64,000 nt of DNA from Montifringilla adamsi (Eukaryota > Chordata > Aves > Passeriformes > Passeridae): positions 2,995,922 through 3,059,921 of the forward strand of contig JAGGNK010012448.1 in assembly GCA_017590115.1 (NCBI GenBank), given 5' to 3'. The notes beneath the pieces are model-generated. The model did not search any database. It was not told where the DNA came from and was given only the letters and a program-made list of their open reading frames with translations. Position numbers and translations under genes: made by a program. Numbering within the stretch: position 1 is the first letter of the stretch; every line of letters begins with the position of its first letter. Shown piece by piece: positions 1 through 12,096 of the stretch.

Positions 1-937
1 TGGTCTGTTCAGCAAATAAGAAATGGTCATGTCCTGAAAGTAATGGGCAAGAGCTCAATGTCTGGACGGAAATCAATCAAATGACAAGTGGGGTGCCTTG
101 GCAGTCCATATTTGGACCAGTGTTATTCTATGTCTTCATCAGTGACGTAGACAAAGGGGTTGCAAGTTTGCAGATGACCCTGAGCAAGCTTGCAGATGAT
201 GTCAAGATGAATGGTGCAGCTGATACTCCTGAATGTCATGAAGTTCAACAAGTCCAAATGCAAGGTTCTGTACCTCTGTCAAGGCAATCTCACGCAAGGC
301 TGAGGGATACTGGTGGGTGAGAGGCTGTACATGACTCCGCAGAGAGCCAGTTGTGTCCTGGGCTGCATCCAAAGCAGCGTGGGCAGCAGGGCCAGGGAGG
401 GGATTCTGCCCATCTGCTCTGCTCTGCTGAGACCCCACCTGAAACCCTGCATCCAGCTCTGGGGTCACAGCACAGGAAGGACATGGACCTGTTGGAGCAC
501 GTCCACAGGAGGTCCACAAGTTAATTAGAGGAATTCTCCTGTGAGGAAAGGCTGAGACAATTCTGGCTGTTCAGTGTGGAGAAGAGAAGGCTTTGGAGTG
601 ACCTAATCTCAGCCTTCCAGTACCAGAAAGGAGCCTAAAGAAAGATGGGGAGAAACTCTTTACAAGAGCATGTAGTGACAGGACAAGGGGGAATGGCTTC
701 AGGCTGAAAGACAGCAGGTTTAGATTGGATATTGGAAAGAAATATTTTCCTGTGGTGGTGAGAAGGTACCAGAATATCTGTGGATGTCCCATCCCTGGTT
801 CAAGGCCAGGCTGGACAGGGCTGTAAGCAACCTGGTTTAGTGAAAGGTGTCCCTGCCCATGGCAGGGGGCTTGGAAATAGAGAATCTTTAAGTCCCCTTC
901 CAACCCAAATAATTCTGTGATTGTATGGTTCTATGAT
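1..937 (+). mobile_element. CR1: CR1 LINE fragment with reverse-transcriptase remnant and intact 3' tail
   Basis: This is the 3' part of a CR1 non-LTR retrotransposon in plus orientation, and it probably continues beyond the left window edge. The frame at about 81-320 reads GVPWQSIFGPVLF, then LADD, matching the CR1 ORF2 reverse-transcriptase blocks normally written GVPQGS...GPVLF and FADD. Conserved nucleotide phrases follow: the 'gggctgcatccaaagcag' segment near 361, 'gaccccacctg' near 431, 'acatggacctgttggag' near 480 and 'tagtgacaggacaagggg' near 673. The 3' untranslated part 'gtccctgcccatggcaggg' ends in the CR1 tail attctgtgattgtatggttctatga. Compared with the copy at 33746-34746, about 50 bp are missing near 230 and about 90 bp near 300, with further frame breaks. 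It is a dead copy with no coding capacity. Identification is firm; subfamily is not assigned. Confidence 0.95.
81..320 (+). pseudogene. CR1 ORF2 reverse-transcriptase remnant
   Basis: A 79-codon open stretch inside the CR1 copy, too short to act. It holds two recognisable reverse-transcriptase landmarks: the GVP...GPVLF block (about residues 4-16) and LADD (about residues 37-40), the derived form of the catalytic FADD/YADD box. After about residue 50 the CR1 frame is lost at deletions, and the last 20 residues have no CR1 counterpart. The ATG is internal to the ancestral ORF, so the start has no meaning. Confidence 0.8.
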
Positions 938-1330
938 ACCATCTAATGCCAGTGAAATGAGGAGTAGGTTTCTGTTTCTACCCTGAACCTTTGAGACCCA
1001 GGATAATCCAACCACTTTGTAATTGCTCCTACAGGAACAAGGAAGGTTTCACTGATTCTCTGGGGCATTATCAAAAGAGGTGAAGTGTCACATGGGCAGA
1101 CAAAGAGGAAAGCAGGGGTTTCATTTCCCTTTTCTTCCATAGATATTAGATACATTGAAAATCAGAGTAACTTCCTTCCAGCATTGAAAGAAATCTGATG
1201 TGAAAAGGATGTAGCATAACGTACCAGAAAAGACACCTGGTCAACACTATGGCAAGAACAAAGAAAATAACAAAAACCATGGAGATGGAATTACTTAGAA
1301 GTTCTCACAGTTTGACATACCTCACATACA
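938..1330. other. Intergenic sequence between two CR1 copies
   Basis: AT-rich sequence without recognised repeats, coding features or RNA genes. Confidence 0.5.
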
Positions 1331-1683
1331 CAGAATCACACACACAATCACTGGGTTGGAAGAGACCTTCAAGATCATTGAGTCCAACCCATGCCCTAAC
1401 ACCTCAACAAAACCATGGCACCAAGTGCCACATCCAATCTTTTTCTAAATATATCCAGGGACAGTGACCCCACCACCTCCCTGGGCAGACGCTTCCAGTA
1501 CTTGATCACTCTTTCAGTAAAAAACTTCTTCCTAATATCCAACCTGAATTTCCCTTGGCACAGTTTAAGACTGTGTCCTCTTGTTCTGTCAGTTGCTGCC
1601 TGAAGAAAGAGACCAACCCCACCTGACTACAACCACCTTTCTGGGAGTTGTAGAGAGTGATAAGGTCACGTCTGAGTCACCTC
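1331..1683 (-). mobile_element. CR1: CR1 LINE 3' fragment, minus orientation
   Basis: Read on the minus strand this is a 5'-truncated CR1. On the plus strand it begins with the inverted tail cacagaatcacac, then the phrase tgggttggaagagacc and 'gagtccaacccatgcc'. It continues through the inverted ORF2 C-terminus: accacctccctgggcag, 'aaaacttcttcctaatatcc', 'gactgtgtcctcttgttctgt' and 'gttgtagagagtgataaggtca'. The wording differs from the copies at 1-937 and 43733-44585 but agrees with 39955-40141, so it is a separate subfamily. The element stops abruptly at a poly(T) run. Confidence 0.95.
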
Positions 1684-1701
1684 TTTTTTTTTTTTTTTTT
1701 T
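1684..1701. repeat. Poly(T) run, 18 bp
   Basis: An uninterrupted run of 18 T at the truncated 5' end of the preceding minus-strand CR1. CR1 has no poly(A) tail, so the run is not part of that element. Confidence 0.95.
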
Positions 1702-3286
1702 CCCTCTCAAAAAGGACAAAGGCATACCTAGCAAATTCTGAATAATTTCAATTCATATGGCATTAATAAAGAAATTGATTAGTTAGTTTCCCATTATATA
1801 TCATCTGATAATGATTGAAATCAACAGCATGAGAGTGTCTATTCAGTAGTTTTTCAGTTGTTTCTCTTTGTTTTATATTCAATTGTTTTTCTTTGGTTTA
1901 TATTCTTATCAATGGAAAGCAATATCAAAATTCTGGCTGAAAGCAGCCACTCATATTTTCACTGTAGGAACACCCTAGGGATGTTATTTTAAAATTCTTC
2001 CTGTCCTGCAGGATAAATTCTGCTGCTTAGTGTCATTTTCCTATAAAATAAATGAAACATTTCCTTCCTTTAGGCATAGTTGAATGTTAGAGTGAAAAGT
2101 GTAACCTTACAGAATGAAGTTTTTATTTAACAGAATTCATGTCTTCTTTCCATTAAAATAAATTAGCATGATACAGAATTGGAATACATAAAGCTGTATG
2201 AACCAGTGGTCTGTGTCATTAAGACAATAAGGATAAAAATATTGCAAGGAAAGAGATTTGTTGTGTGGACTTACAGTTAAGGTATGTGCAAGTGACTTTG
2301 TCTCTGAAGTGCAGTTAGGAAGGGCTGTTTTAAGCGTTCAATTAAAGTGCTGAAACTAAACGGCATTATTGGTCTGAGCAGGGGAAATTTCAGGACAAAT
2401 GCACAGTCATTTTTGTATGGTGACAATATGTCAGTGAGCTGAAATTTAAAGCTTACTACTGTAAGTATCCACACAGCAAATGCTCTTGAAACAAAAATGA
2501 TAACTGGGAACTTGAGCACAGGGTAATTACAGTCACCAATGAAGTAAATCAGCACAGCACTCAGACCTCAAGGCTTAAATCAGCTTTCCTGGGAATGGCC
2601 CAAACCTTTTACCCAGAAGACTTGCACATGAAAACAATTTGGGAAGCTGATCCTTGCATCCTCACAGCTGTTACCTAGTAACTATCTGTGTGAGTGCTTC
2701 CAGTCCATTTTACAGCAGAGCAGCACAGGTTAGCTTTAATGGCTCTGCCAGACAGCCAGAAAGCCTGGGCAAGTCAATGGCATCAGCATGTTACCAAGGC
2801 ATTTGGTGGGTGCTCAGGAAGGAGCACGTATGTGGAAAACATAGAATTACAGGAAACTCCAGGGAGAAGTATTTGATTCTTAGGAGCAAATTTCTGTTGG
2901 TGAAATCCGTGTTGCCTAGCTCAAGGCAGTGATTAATTACTACTTGGAGCAAGCTGTCACTATCCATCAGCTGTGGGGATGTAGGAGCTGTTCACAGCTT
3001 CTGACCAGTGGTCATCTTCATCTTCTGGATATAAGCTGCCATTGCTGACCAGCTGCTTCATACTATGGCTACTCCTGAGAATAAGCAATCATCCTGGAAC
3101 AATATATTATTACTGAAACTGCAAATGTACAGGTATTTATAGCAATGAATTTACCAGATACCAGTACATAACCATGATGAGGTGGTAGACCTGCCATATC
3201 CATATTCCTCTCTGAATTTTTCTTCCTATCCTTTATCCCCCTCCCTACCTCTTAGTCCAGCATCCTTTACCTCTTACCCATGATTT
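1702..3286. other. Unassigned AT-rich intergenic sequence
   Basis: No recognised repeat, gene or RNA. Short open frames here have no protein-like composition. Part may be very old, unrecognisable repeat. Confidence 0.5.
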
Positions 3287-3675
3287 CCAGACGTACTACT
3301 GCCCATATTTGTGCTGCCACCTCCCTAAACTGTGCCCAGCATGCAGAGAGGCAGGACCCTCGGCAAGCTGCTGTCCATACCCAGTGCAGGGCATTCAGCT
3401 GATGGCTGAGGGCCAGCAGGCCACGCTGGGGACCCATGCAGGCTCTGGGGGAGGTGACAATGCCACAGACCCTGCATGGGTGCAGAACTTTGACCAGGCC
3501 CCAAGTGTCATGGCATACACTGAACAAGAGTTGAAACAACACCCTGGGAAAATGGTGTACTTACAGCTGCCAAACTTGTGGTGGCAATTGCTTAAGCAGC
3601 CTAAGCAGCTGGCCACAAGGAGCTCAGAAGCCTGAGTTGTCAACCAGCTTGAACAGGCTTGCCTATGATGGTGCA
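3287..3675 (+). other. Unexplained GC-rich segment with a 108-codon open frame
   Basis: About 390 bp distinctly richer in G and C than the DNA on either side. The frame at 3309-3635 is open for 108 codons and encodes a Cys/Pro-rich start (CCHLPKLCPAC) and a Gln/Leu-rich end. The opposite strand is also open for about 90 codons in two frames, as expected from composition alone. I do not recognise the protein. A short KQLAT match to histone H3 is coincidental. It could be a decayed retroelement or retrocopy, or simply a GC-rich island. Confidence 0.3.
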
Positions 3676-6605
3676 CTTCTTTCTTTGGTTGTACTTCTAG
3701 ACAATATTTACTATTTGATCCTAACCTTCAATTGATTCACAACACTTTTTGAATGAGTTATGTTTTATAATTAAAACTCTCCAATATATAGGCCTGATGC
3801 TTCTAGGAAATGAACAGAAGAGTTAAAAGTTTGTTTCCCCAAACTAGCAAGCAATTTAGAGTTAGAATAATAATTTACACAAAATAATTTTAAAAAATTT
3901 TTCTTTCAATTTGTTACTGCTGTATTAGCAGTCCCAGCAGCCCATACTTTAAAGAAAGGAGTAAGTTTTGTCTCCCAAAATCTTAAATATAATTGTCCTG
4001 GTCATGCTGGTGAATTCTGCCTACACAGTCCTCACATGTCTTAGCTCTTTTGGTGGACCTCAGGACCCAAATCTGAACAAGAAAATGAGTTTTTGACAGT
4101 GTTGAAACATAGTAAACATCCTTCAGATAGACACAAAGAAAAGAGTGCTGTTTCCTTCAAGATTGTTTGATGCTTTGCCATTGATCTAATTCTGTGTGGA
4201 ACAAATCTCTTGTCTTCTATTTGGCGGGGAGTTGTTGTAAACAATTATTATATTTAATAGATAATATATCATGTAGCCCAGCTTGTTTTCTACAAGATGC
4301 CCTCTAGCCTCGAAGATTTTTGTTTTGTCACTTTCTGTCTTTACACCTTACTTTTTGTTAAAGAGTTTAAAGGCCTCAACAGGTTTGTTAGCGATTTGTT
4401 TCTTCATTGCCCATATTTTGAATTAACTCCTATACATTACAGTTCTGGCAATAAACAGTGTTTCCCTGTCTCTTATTTGTCTTCACTTTTTGAACTTTGT
4501 TATAATGATTCAACGGGAGAGTTTAATATGATTCTGACAGAGTTTTCTTGGTCAGGAGCTTCTCTAATTGATTTTGCTCCTCCACATATACTGAATAAAA
4601 CATCTACATAATGTTTTCTAACAGGAACATTAAAAGCAAGAGACCTTGTAGTCACGTATATATTGCTTTCTTAATATTCATACTGAATTAATAAAATAGA
4701 AAGTATGGGGCAACCATGGCTCAAGATGTAGTGAAAAACAAAATAAATGACTGATCAAAGTTACGTACTGCATTTCACATACCCTCTATGTAACAAGAGA
4801 GGGTCAAACACATATCACAGAGGAGAAAGATTCTGACATATTCTGACATATTCTAAGCTGCTGCAGTGAAGAGGTGTCAAACATTTTGTTGCTTGTTAGT
4901 TAATGAAACCCATACTTTTCAGGGTACGAGAGAAAGTGAGCCCACCTATCAACAGATGGCTCACTGCTGGGGCTTGGATCCCAGGCTTTGCTTTGCTGCT
5001 GACCACTGAAGGTCTGCAGCATCAGCTACCCAAACGCAGCTGCATGACGTGGACACAAAAGTCTTGATGTCATGGACAAGGCATGAAAGGGAAAAGAACG
5101 GCCTTGGTCTTCTCTGTTAAAACCATTTGGATCTGTGTAAATTAATGACCGCGGAATCAAAACCAGCATGGACAAGAAAGGGCATGGTGGGATGGGACAT
5201 AACAACAGAATGGATGAATGTAAAACCTGCTAGTGGACTAATGGCAGAAGAAACAAGTGCCTTCTTCTTTCAGTCTTTAGTTTGTTAGGCAAATGGAACA
5301 GTTTGATTACAAGAAACTGAGAGAAATATGTCTCAGAAGAAATGTCTTAAAGTAGCTATCTAGGATGTGGGGACTGGGACCAGAATTTTTCATGTTTTAG
5401 ATAATGTCATTACTAGGCATGCTGTGATATGCTTTTGAAGTATTATCCTGCCAAAGTCTATTTTTAATGTTTCAGACAGAGTTTGGTTAAAAATGCATGA
5501 AAAATGATGAAACTTTGTCTGATAATTTTTTTCAATTAAAAAAAAATATTTCATCGCTGAGCAACTTTGCTATGAACAGATCAGACTAGACAGTGTCACT
5601 GCCAATCTCCTTGGTGCTCTGTCTCGTGTTCAAATTATTCTAAAAGGGATATATGCCCTTGCACTCTGTGAAATGTCTGAAATGCATCTAGTATCTCTAG
5701 CAAAAGAACATGAGTTGTTGGCAGATTATGAATACTTTTTTATTCAATATGTTTTTTAGCCAAATTAAAGGGTCAAAGAATTTCAGCTGGACCCTGGGGT
5801 ATTTTTTTATGTGATAATATTGTCAAACCTCTTTACTTTCAAATATCTCTCCAAAAGAAATCATGACTCTTCTATAATTTTTGATTACCATCCCTTTCTT
5901 TTTAGGCATATGGTCGTCCACTGCTTTCAAAAACTGTGAACATTAAATCATTTTGGTTTTTAAATATTAAAATATTTAGAAGCTAAGATGCCTTGTAGAA
6001 TGCAAAATTTCATGTTGAGAATGAAATTATTGTGAAAAAAAGTAGAGAGGAGAAAATGCATTACTGTGATTTTGTATAGTTAGAGATTTCTGATCATTAA
6101 ATCCCATTTTCATAACTTTTTCAATAATGGCTAGCAGTACAGATATACTTGTACTGTTTCAGTTGCTTATGAGACAGTTGTGAGAGCTTTTCCTCTTCTT
6201 TCTATACTAATTGAAAATACATACAAAATAGCTTGTACTAAATCCTAATGACACTGTTTTAACCAAATATAGAGACACTGAAAATTATTTAAATACATAG
6301 ATTTTGGGGAAAGATGGATCCTTTGAATGAAAACAAGTCCAGCTGCAAAAAATGAGTAACCTTGATTAATGAGATTTTTAAATAAAATATCAAAATTTTT
6401 AGATGTTACTTCTTTATGCATAGCTCAGTGTCTTTAAAGAATCTTCTTTAAAATTCATTTTGCAGTGTTGTTTTTTAAAGTTTCTGTACTTAAGAGTTCA
6501 CAAAGATTAAAGAAGTGTAGGTTTGTGCTGTTCCCCATAAAACTGGCAGACTACAATCCTGTTCTCATTAGACACAAGGGAGAAATAGTGATCTTTGTGG
6601 ATGAT
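3676..6605. other. Unassigned AT-rich intergenic sequence
   Basis: No gene or recognised transposon. The only structure noted is an exact 10-bp tandem pair, ttctgacata, at 4831-4850. The 104-codon frame at 4297-4611 is Phe/Leu/Ser-rich and looks like translated AT-rich DNA. Confidence 0.5.
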
Positions 6606-6806
6606 TCTATTATTTTGCCTTTCCCTTTTTCTTACCCTTTCCTATTTTCATTCCTATTTCCCCTTTCTCTTTCTTCCTGCTTTATGTCCTTCTTTCTCCT
6701 GTCTACCTTCCTCCTTTTCCCATTCCCTCTCCCCTTTCCTTTTTAGTCTACTTTTATCCCTTTCCTCTAACCTTCTTTACATCCTCCCCTTCCCCCTGCC
6801 TCAAGC
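6606..6806. repeat. Pyrimidine-rich tract
   Basis: About 200 bp almost entirely C and T on the plus strand, with irregular CCTTT/CTTTC units. It generates two artefactual Phe/Leu/Ser/Pro frames. Such tracts are common simple repeats. Confidence 0.9.
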
Positions 6807-9800
6807 TCTGGAGAAGTTTTGACCAAGTCTGGTCATAACTGATTACCTAAGCAGAACTGAAAACACTTGCTAATCCATTTATCCCTCATATCTGGGGAAA
6901 GGTGAATTTGATCCAAAACTGTACAAGGACAATCCTACACAACATTATAGACACTTCTTGGCAGTGGCTCAAGGTGAGCATTCCTCCTATAGGATGTGGC
7001 CACTTCTTTTCCAGCAGGTACTGTGCAGCACACATGTAACTCCCAACCTTTTAGAAATTGAGCAATTTTTTTATATCTTTTTGCTGTGTAGTCTGAAGAA
7101 AAAGAACCAAAACTATGAGGTGCGTGCATGCTGTTTAGTATGTACATTAGTACCACTAGGTATATCCCTACAGCTAAAAGTGTTTTTCTCTTTCCTGGCC
7201 AAGAGGTGTAGTTTCTATGTATAATAAATAGCAAATACCCAACCCTGTACATGTGTGAATGGATGAGTAGTTACAAGCAGCTGCCATTGTCCAAATATCT
7301 GTGAGAATAAAGCATTTGTTCATCTAGGAAGCAATGATAATAATAATCTTTTGATGCTCTCTGAGTTCAACCTGAGAAGGCAAAGTGAATTCACACAGTG
7401 AGTAAAACAGGTCCATGGAGACCATCTTGTCAGTCTTGTCAAATACCAAGTTGATGCTTGTTCAGCTGCCTGTAAGATTTTTCTGCTCATCACAGTCAAG
7501 GTTAATAGAAAAAAAAAACTAACTTGAACAGTTTCTGCAGTATCCTTCTGACCCCTGTACCAAAATCATGAAGGGTCACATTGGAAGCTGCTGGACAGAT
7601 TTCTCGTATAAAGACATTTTTCCAGAATTTTTTTTTTTGTGACACCTGTGTGGAGTGGTATGAAGAGACATAGGAGTGGAATTTTTATCTTTTAAATTAC
7701 TAATGTTGCAAAGTGCCTTCAGATTTACACTGCCTGAAGATATCCTTAAGCAGTAGTAATTTGTAGGCTTTTATCCTTATTTTAGATGAATCTCCTTTCA
7801 CAACTATTCACATAATTCTGCTTAGAGTAATGAATTAAAAAGGAAGAAAGCATTAGCAATTAAAATCATGTGCACCATCAAGTTTCTAGTAAAGTAACTA
7901 GGAGAAGTAAATTAGACAACCTCTACCTTAATTTGATAATAGGTACATGAGGCATGGGGGGGTTTCTGCCTAAAATTAAAAATCAGAATGATAAAAAGAG
8001 GAAGAACAGACATGTGTTATGTTTTTTAAAAGATTAATAAATAAGAGTGATTTTAAAAAAATTCATGATACTGCAACTCCTGTATTGAGATTTTCAGAAG
8101 TGTACATTATCGAATATGTTTGTAAACATGGCAGCTTACCTCAATGCATAAAGGCATAAAAGCAGGCAAGAAGGTCTTTGTTTTCCCGTCTTCCTGACAA
8201 CCCCACTCATTGAGGTTCCTCCACTGACTTCAAATTACTATAGCTAGCAAGTACTGGCAATTCTAAACTAATTTTTCTTACCTTTCCTGCTCTCAGATTT
8301 TGTAGTCTCCCTCTGGCAACAATCCACGATGTTTGGTCTCCAAAGCCACATCTCCTTCAAGCAGTGAGTCTCATCACCCTTATTCCTCCAAAACCCTGTT
8401 GTACCCTTCTCAGCACTGGGTGCAACAGACCCAGACTCTCCAAATGACTCCCTGATCCATCAGTTTTATTGTCACATCTGCCTCTCTGTATGTCCCTTCA
8501 CTCTTTCCTTCATAGTTTTCAAGCTACCAAGTTGAAAGGCAATATTTCCTGTTCCTCTCACTCAGCTCAGCTACAATTGCAGGCCCAATTACCTCTGCAC
8601 AATTGTTATTTCACCTTTCTGCCAGTTACCCGGTCCAGCAATTTTTTGAGCCACATTAGTGATTCCTTTCGAGTTCAGGCTGCACTCTCTATATTGTGTT
8701 TTCTCACACCAAACTCAGTTGCTCTGAGATAAAACTGAGATGCTCAAAAATAGAGCAAGTGCCTAAGCAATTGTCCCCTGCTCCATGCGAGGACCCCAAG
8801 CAGACTCTTACAGTAATAAGAAACCCTATCAGCCCAATTAGTAAGTCTGATTTTGAACGCTGTCTACAGATTACTTAGTGGCTGCTTGAAGACTGATGCA
8901 ATAAAAACGAGTCTCTTCAGGGAGACGAAGCACTGCATTTTAAAATAACAATACATCTGTGTTGTGTCACAGCTGGAAGTGTTTATCTTTCCAAAAAACT
9001 GGACAAGGACCCAGCTCAAAAATATAAGAGTAGAATTTCTACTGGGAAAAAATATGGTTAAGACAACTCCACAAAACTTACTTGATCTGTTCTCTGCCAA
9101 AGCAACTTTTTCTCTTAACTCTTTGGCCAAATTTTCACAACATGCTGATCTCCCTCTTTGTAGGACTCCTTTTTGTGGGACCCTTTTCAGCAGATTTTTC
9201 TGACAATAAACAACATATTAAATACAGACTGGTAGCCCTTCCCTTCATGTACACCTACCTGCCTTCTATTATTTGAGTATTGTTTCAAAAAGGACTGGTA
9301 TGACAGGTGGGCAAAAATCCTGCCCTTTGCTCTCAACTTTCCTGGGTCGAGCTGTGCGGGGAATATATGATTCTGCTTTCCCGTTTTACACAGCTACTGA
9401 AGACTCTCTAATTTCATGGTTTTTCTTACGGAAAATCTTCCAACAACATGAAAAAAGGCTGTCTCCTTCAGCAAAAAGATGAGAAAGTACTTGCTTAAGA
9501 ATAATTGAAAAACAGAGTGTAGCCCCTCAAGGTAGCTGCAAATCCCTCACAGGACACACCCCTTCCTTGCTCAGTAATTGCCATTTTTTGTTTCTGTTCT
9601 CAAATGACCTTTGAAATTGAAGTGAAACGTGTGTATTAGAAGAATACTAATACTATCAGTTGTGGTATGGGTACCCTATGATGCAATATATATTATATGT
9701 TATATATTTCAATTTGCTTTCTTCCAAGTTTCTTGACACCATGATATGCTAGGAAATAGGTTTTAAACATTTAACTTCAGAAAAAGCTTCCTCTCTGAAA

Positions 9801-10079
9801 TCTCTTTTAGGAAAAAGCTCCAGTGACAAAACAGAACAGCTTTATATATAGAAAGGCAGATACGACCCTTACAAAAAATATTACTCAGAAGAGAGCAGCT
9901 TTAGGAAATTAAAGAATTCTTAAAAGTAGGAATTTTAAGAAATTTGCACATCTACATATTGCATTGTAACACTGACAGTGTCATTGGATGCAATTAATTA
10001 TTTGAACCTAGTATTTAAAAATAGAGATTGTAAAATGGAATTTGACTGACTTCACTTGCAAGAAACTCTATGCCATAAA
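6807..10079. other. Unassigned intergenic sequence
   Basis: No gene, RNA or recognised transposon. It contains short A and T runs (for example near 7510 and 7630) but nothing assignable. The frames at 8469-9203 lack any known domain and overlap one another. Confidence 0.5.
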
Positions 10080-10740
10080 GCTGTCCTTTCTCTAATCAAA
10101 ATATCACCTGAATGAAGTCATCATGTTTGGCCTGATTGCATTTTTTCTCCATATATGTGCAGCTGCATTTGCCTCTCCATAAATGTCATTTGATTATGAG
10201 AAAATAAACAGGGAAGGACTCACAGGGAGTCGGTACAGGGCCTGCTTGTTTACCTGCTGCAGCTTTCCGGGCTGAAGAACAAATGTCATGCAAATGGTGC
10301 ACCAGCAATGAGCTGCCAATCATCCCGCCTTGGCATTCATGGTGATTTGCTAAATCATTTAAAGAGACATGCTTTACTAAATGAAAAAATATCAGCGGCA
10401 AGGGCCTGTGTTTAAACATGGGGCTGAGTTATTATCCCAGTAGGCTGGAATGAAATGAAGACATCTTCCAATTAAAGCTTGCAGATGAACCCAGACAAAC
10501 CCCCCTTTTTTCATAAAGACAGGCAGATTATGATTGGGAGAGAACAGCGACAGAGGCTTTCATTACAAGCTGATTATGGTGATATAATTCCCAGTGCTGT
10601 GCGTCTGCAGGCCCAACTTCACATTTGAAGGTTTTTAATATAATTTCCTTAGGGTGAAATGCTGAAGATTTATTAAACTTTATGAAGGGCTTACAGATCC
10701 AATTTAAGAGGACATATCATAGGGCAAAACTGACAGACGA
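10080..10740. other. Candidate conserved noncoding element
   Basis: A block with balanced composition, no simple repeats, no transposon wording and many motif-like words: E-box core gcagctgc at 10159-10166, forkhead-like ATAAACA at 10204-10210 and TTGTTTAC at 10246-10253, a perfect POU octamer ATGCAAAT at 10288-10295 preceded by AAATGTC, and several GATTATG/ATTA words between 10530 and 10590. This texture resembles vertebrate developmental enhancers in gene deserts. Conservation cannot be seen from one sequence, so the call is inference; no target gene is visible in the window. Confidence 0.3.
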
Positions 10741-10754
10741 TAAAATACATTCCA

Positions 10755-10935
10755 AGAATAAAGAAAATAAAGAAAAGAAAGAAAAGAAAGAAAAGAAAGA
10801 AAAAGAAAAAAGAAAAACAGGGACAAAGAAAGGAAAGAGGGAATGAGAAAGGAGGAGGAGAAGCATGAAAGCAGGAGAAAAGGAAGAAAGAGAAAGAATG
10901 ACAGAAAGAGAAAGAAGTGACTTTAAGTTTGGAAA
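10755..10935. repeat. Purine-rich tract with GAAAAGAAA units
   Basis: About 180 bp of nearly pure A and G. Positions 10769-10817 are 49 purines without a break, built from about three 9-bp GAAAAGAAA units and degenerate copies. It gives artefactual Phe/Ser frames on the minus strand. Confidence 0.95.
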
Positions 10936-12009
10936 CCATCTAAAAAGAAATACTTGTTTATTTGAACTATTCTTTTTATAAGCAACAGCTATCATTCCTA
11001 AGGTTCGTCAGAATTCAATTAATCACAGGTTTGTTTCATGCTTAATAAAATCGAAGTGTTCAGATACTTAATGCTTAGATAACTGAAAATTTTATTGGCT
11101 AGAGCAAAAATGGATTAAAGAAAAATAGTTGAGGGGGATCACAGATTTTTTTTTTTCCCCAGGTAAATACTAGGTGTGTTTCTGAATTTATATGCTCCTT
11201 GAATTAATATGCTCCTTCCTTCTCATTCAGGTCCCTCTGATTTTATCCAGGTGCATTTCCAATCATCCTTACAGTCATTTATGTGAAAGTAAGAATAAGT
11301 GGGTAAGTATAAGTTAATATACAATAATAACTGTAAACTTCTAAACAATTCTGAAAAGACATAACTACTCACATGTACATATACATTCAAGCATGCACAT
11401 GCATATCCCTGTTGGCAGTGAGATTTTTTTCTGTTACTGCATGTGAAGCTGATTCTCACATGTATTAAAGAGTATCAGATTTAGGTTATAATGTATATTC
11501 AAGAAAATGAGAAAACAAGTCAACTCATTGGATTGTTAGAAAATGAGAAGCAAGGCACATAGTAGCAAATTGAAACGGCCTTTTAATTTTTTTTTCTATA
11601 TTAGTGCCTGATTATTTGTTTATAAAAAAAAAAGAAAAAGTAAGAGGGAAGTTAAACAATACAAATGGAATGATGAATGTCAGCAGCCCTTTACTCTGGA
11701 AAAATGAAAAACAACAAAGTCCATCTGTCAAGCAAAACAGTGAGAGTTAGGAGGGAAAATTGTGACTTTGGGAGATTCAGCCAGATGTAAAATTCACAAA
11801 AGAGAACAACTCTGACCACATCTCCAACTGAACTAAAGGTAGATGAAGCAGCCCAGCTCTTTGCATAATTTCCTTTGTTATTTCATCTGCAGAAAGTAAG
11901 ATTTGCCAGCACAAAAATAAAGTATTCCAGGTCTAACCTCTTTTTCTTAGTCACGCATAATGTTATCATTGCTATGATGAATTAGGATTGAATCCTAGAT
12001 GAGGATACA
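10936..12009. other. Unassigned AT-rich intergenic sequence
   Basis: No gene or recognised repeat apart from short T and A runs near 11145 and 11625. Confidence 0.5.
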
Positions 12010-12096
12010 ATATACATGTATGTTGTACATATATATCTATCTATATATATGTATGCATGTATGTATGTATGTATGTGTATATATATATGTATACAC
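12010..12096. repeat. AT-rich compound microsatellite (TA / TATC / ATGT)
   Basis: A compound simple repeat: TA dinucleotides, two CTAT units, then about five ATGT units at 12056-12075, and TA again. Confidence 0.9.

Noticed and set aside
3309..3635. KQLAT match to the histone H3 tail
   Set aside because: Only five residues agree; the surrounding sequence is unlike H3.
6465..6822. Two Phe/Leu/Ser/Pro-rich open frames that look like membrane proteins
   Set aside because: They are translations of a pyrimidine-rich simple tract.
10281..10295. SOX-POU composite site as a stand-alone call
   Set aside because: The SOX half has two mismatches and an exact octamer is expected about twice by chance; kept only as part of the larger block.
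10691..10995. Minus-strand Phe/Ser-rich frames resembling membrane segments
   Set aside because: They are the complement of the purine tract at 10755-10935.
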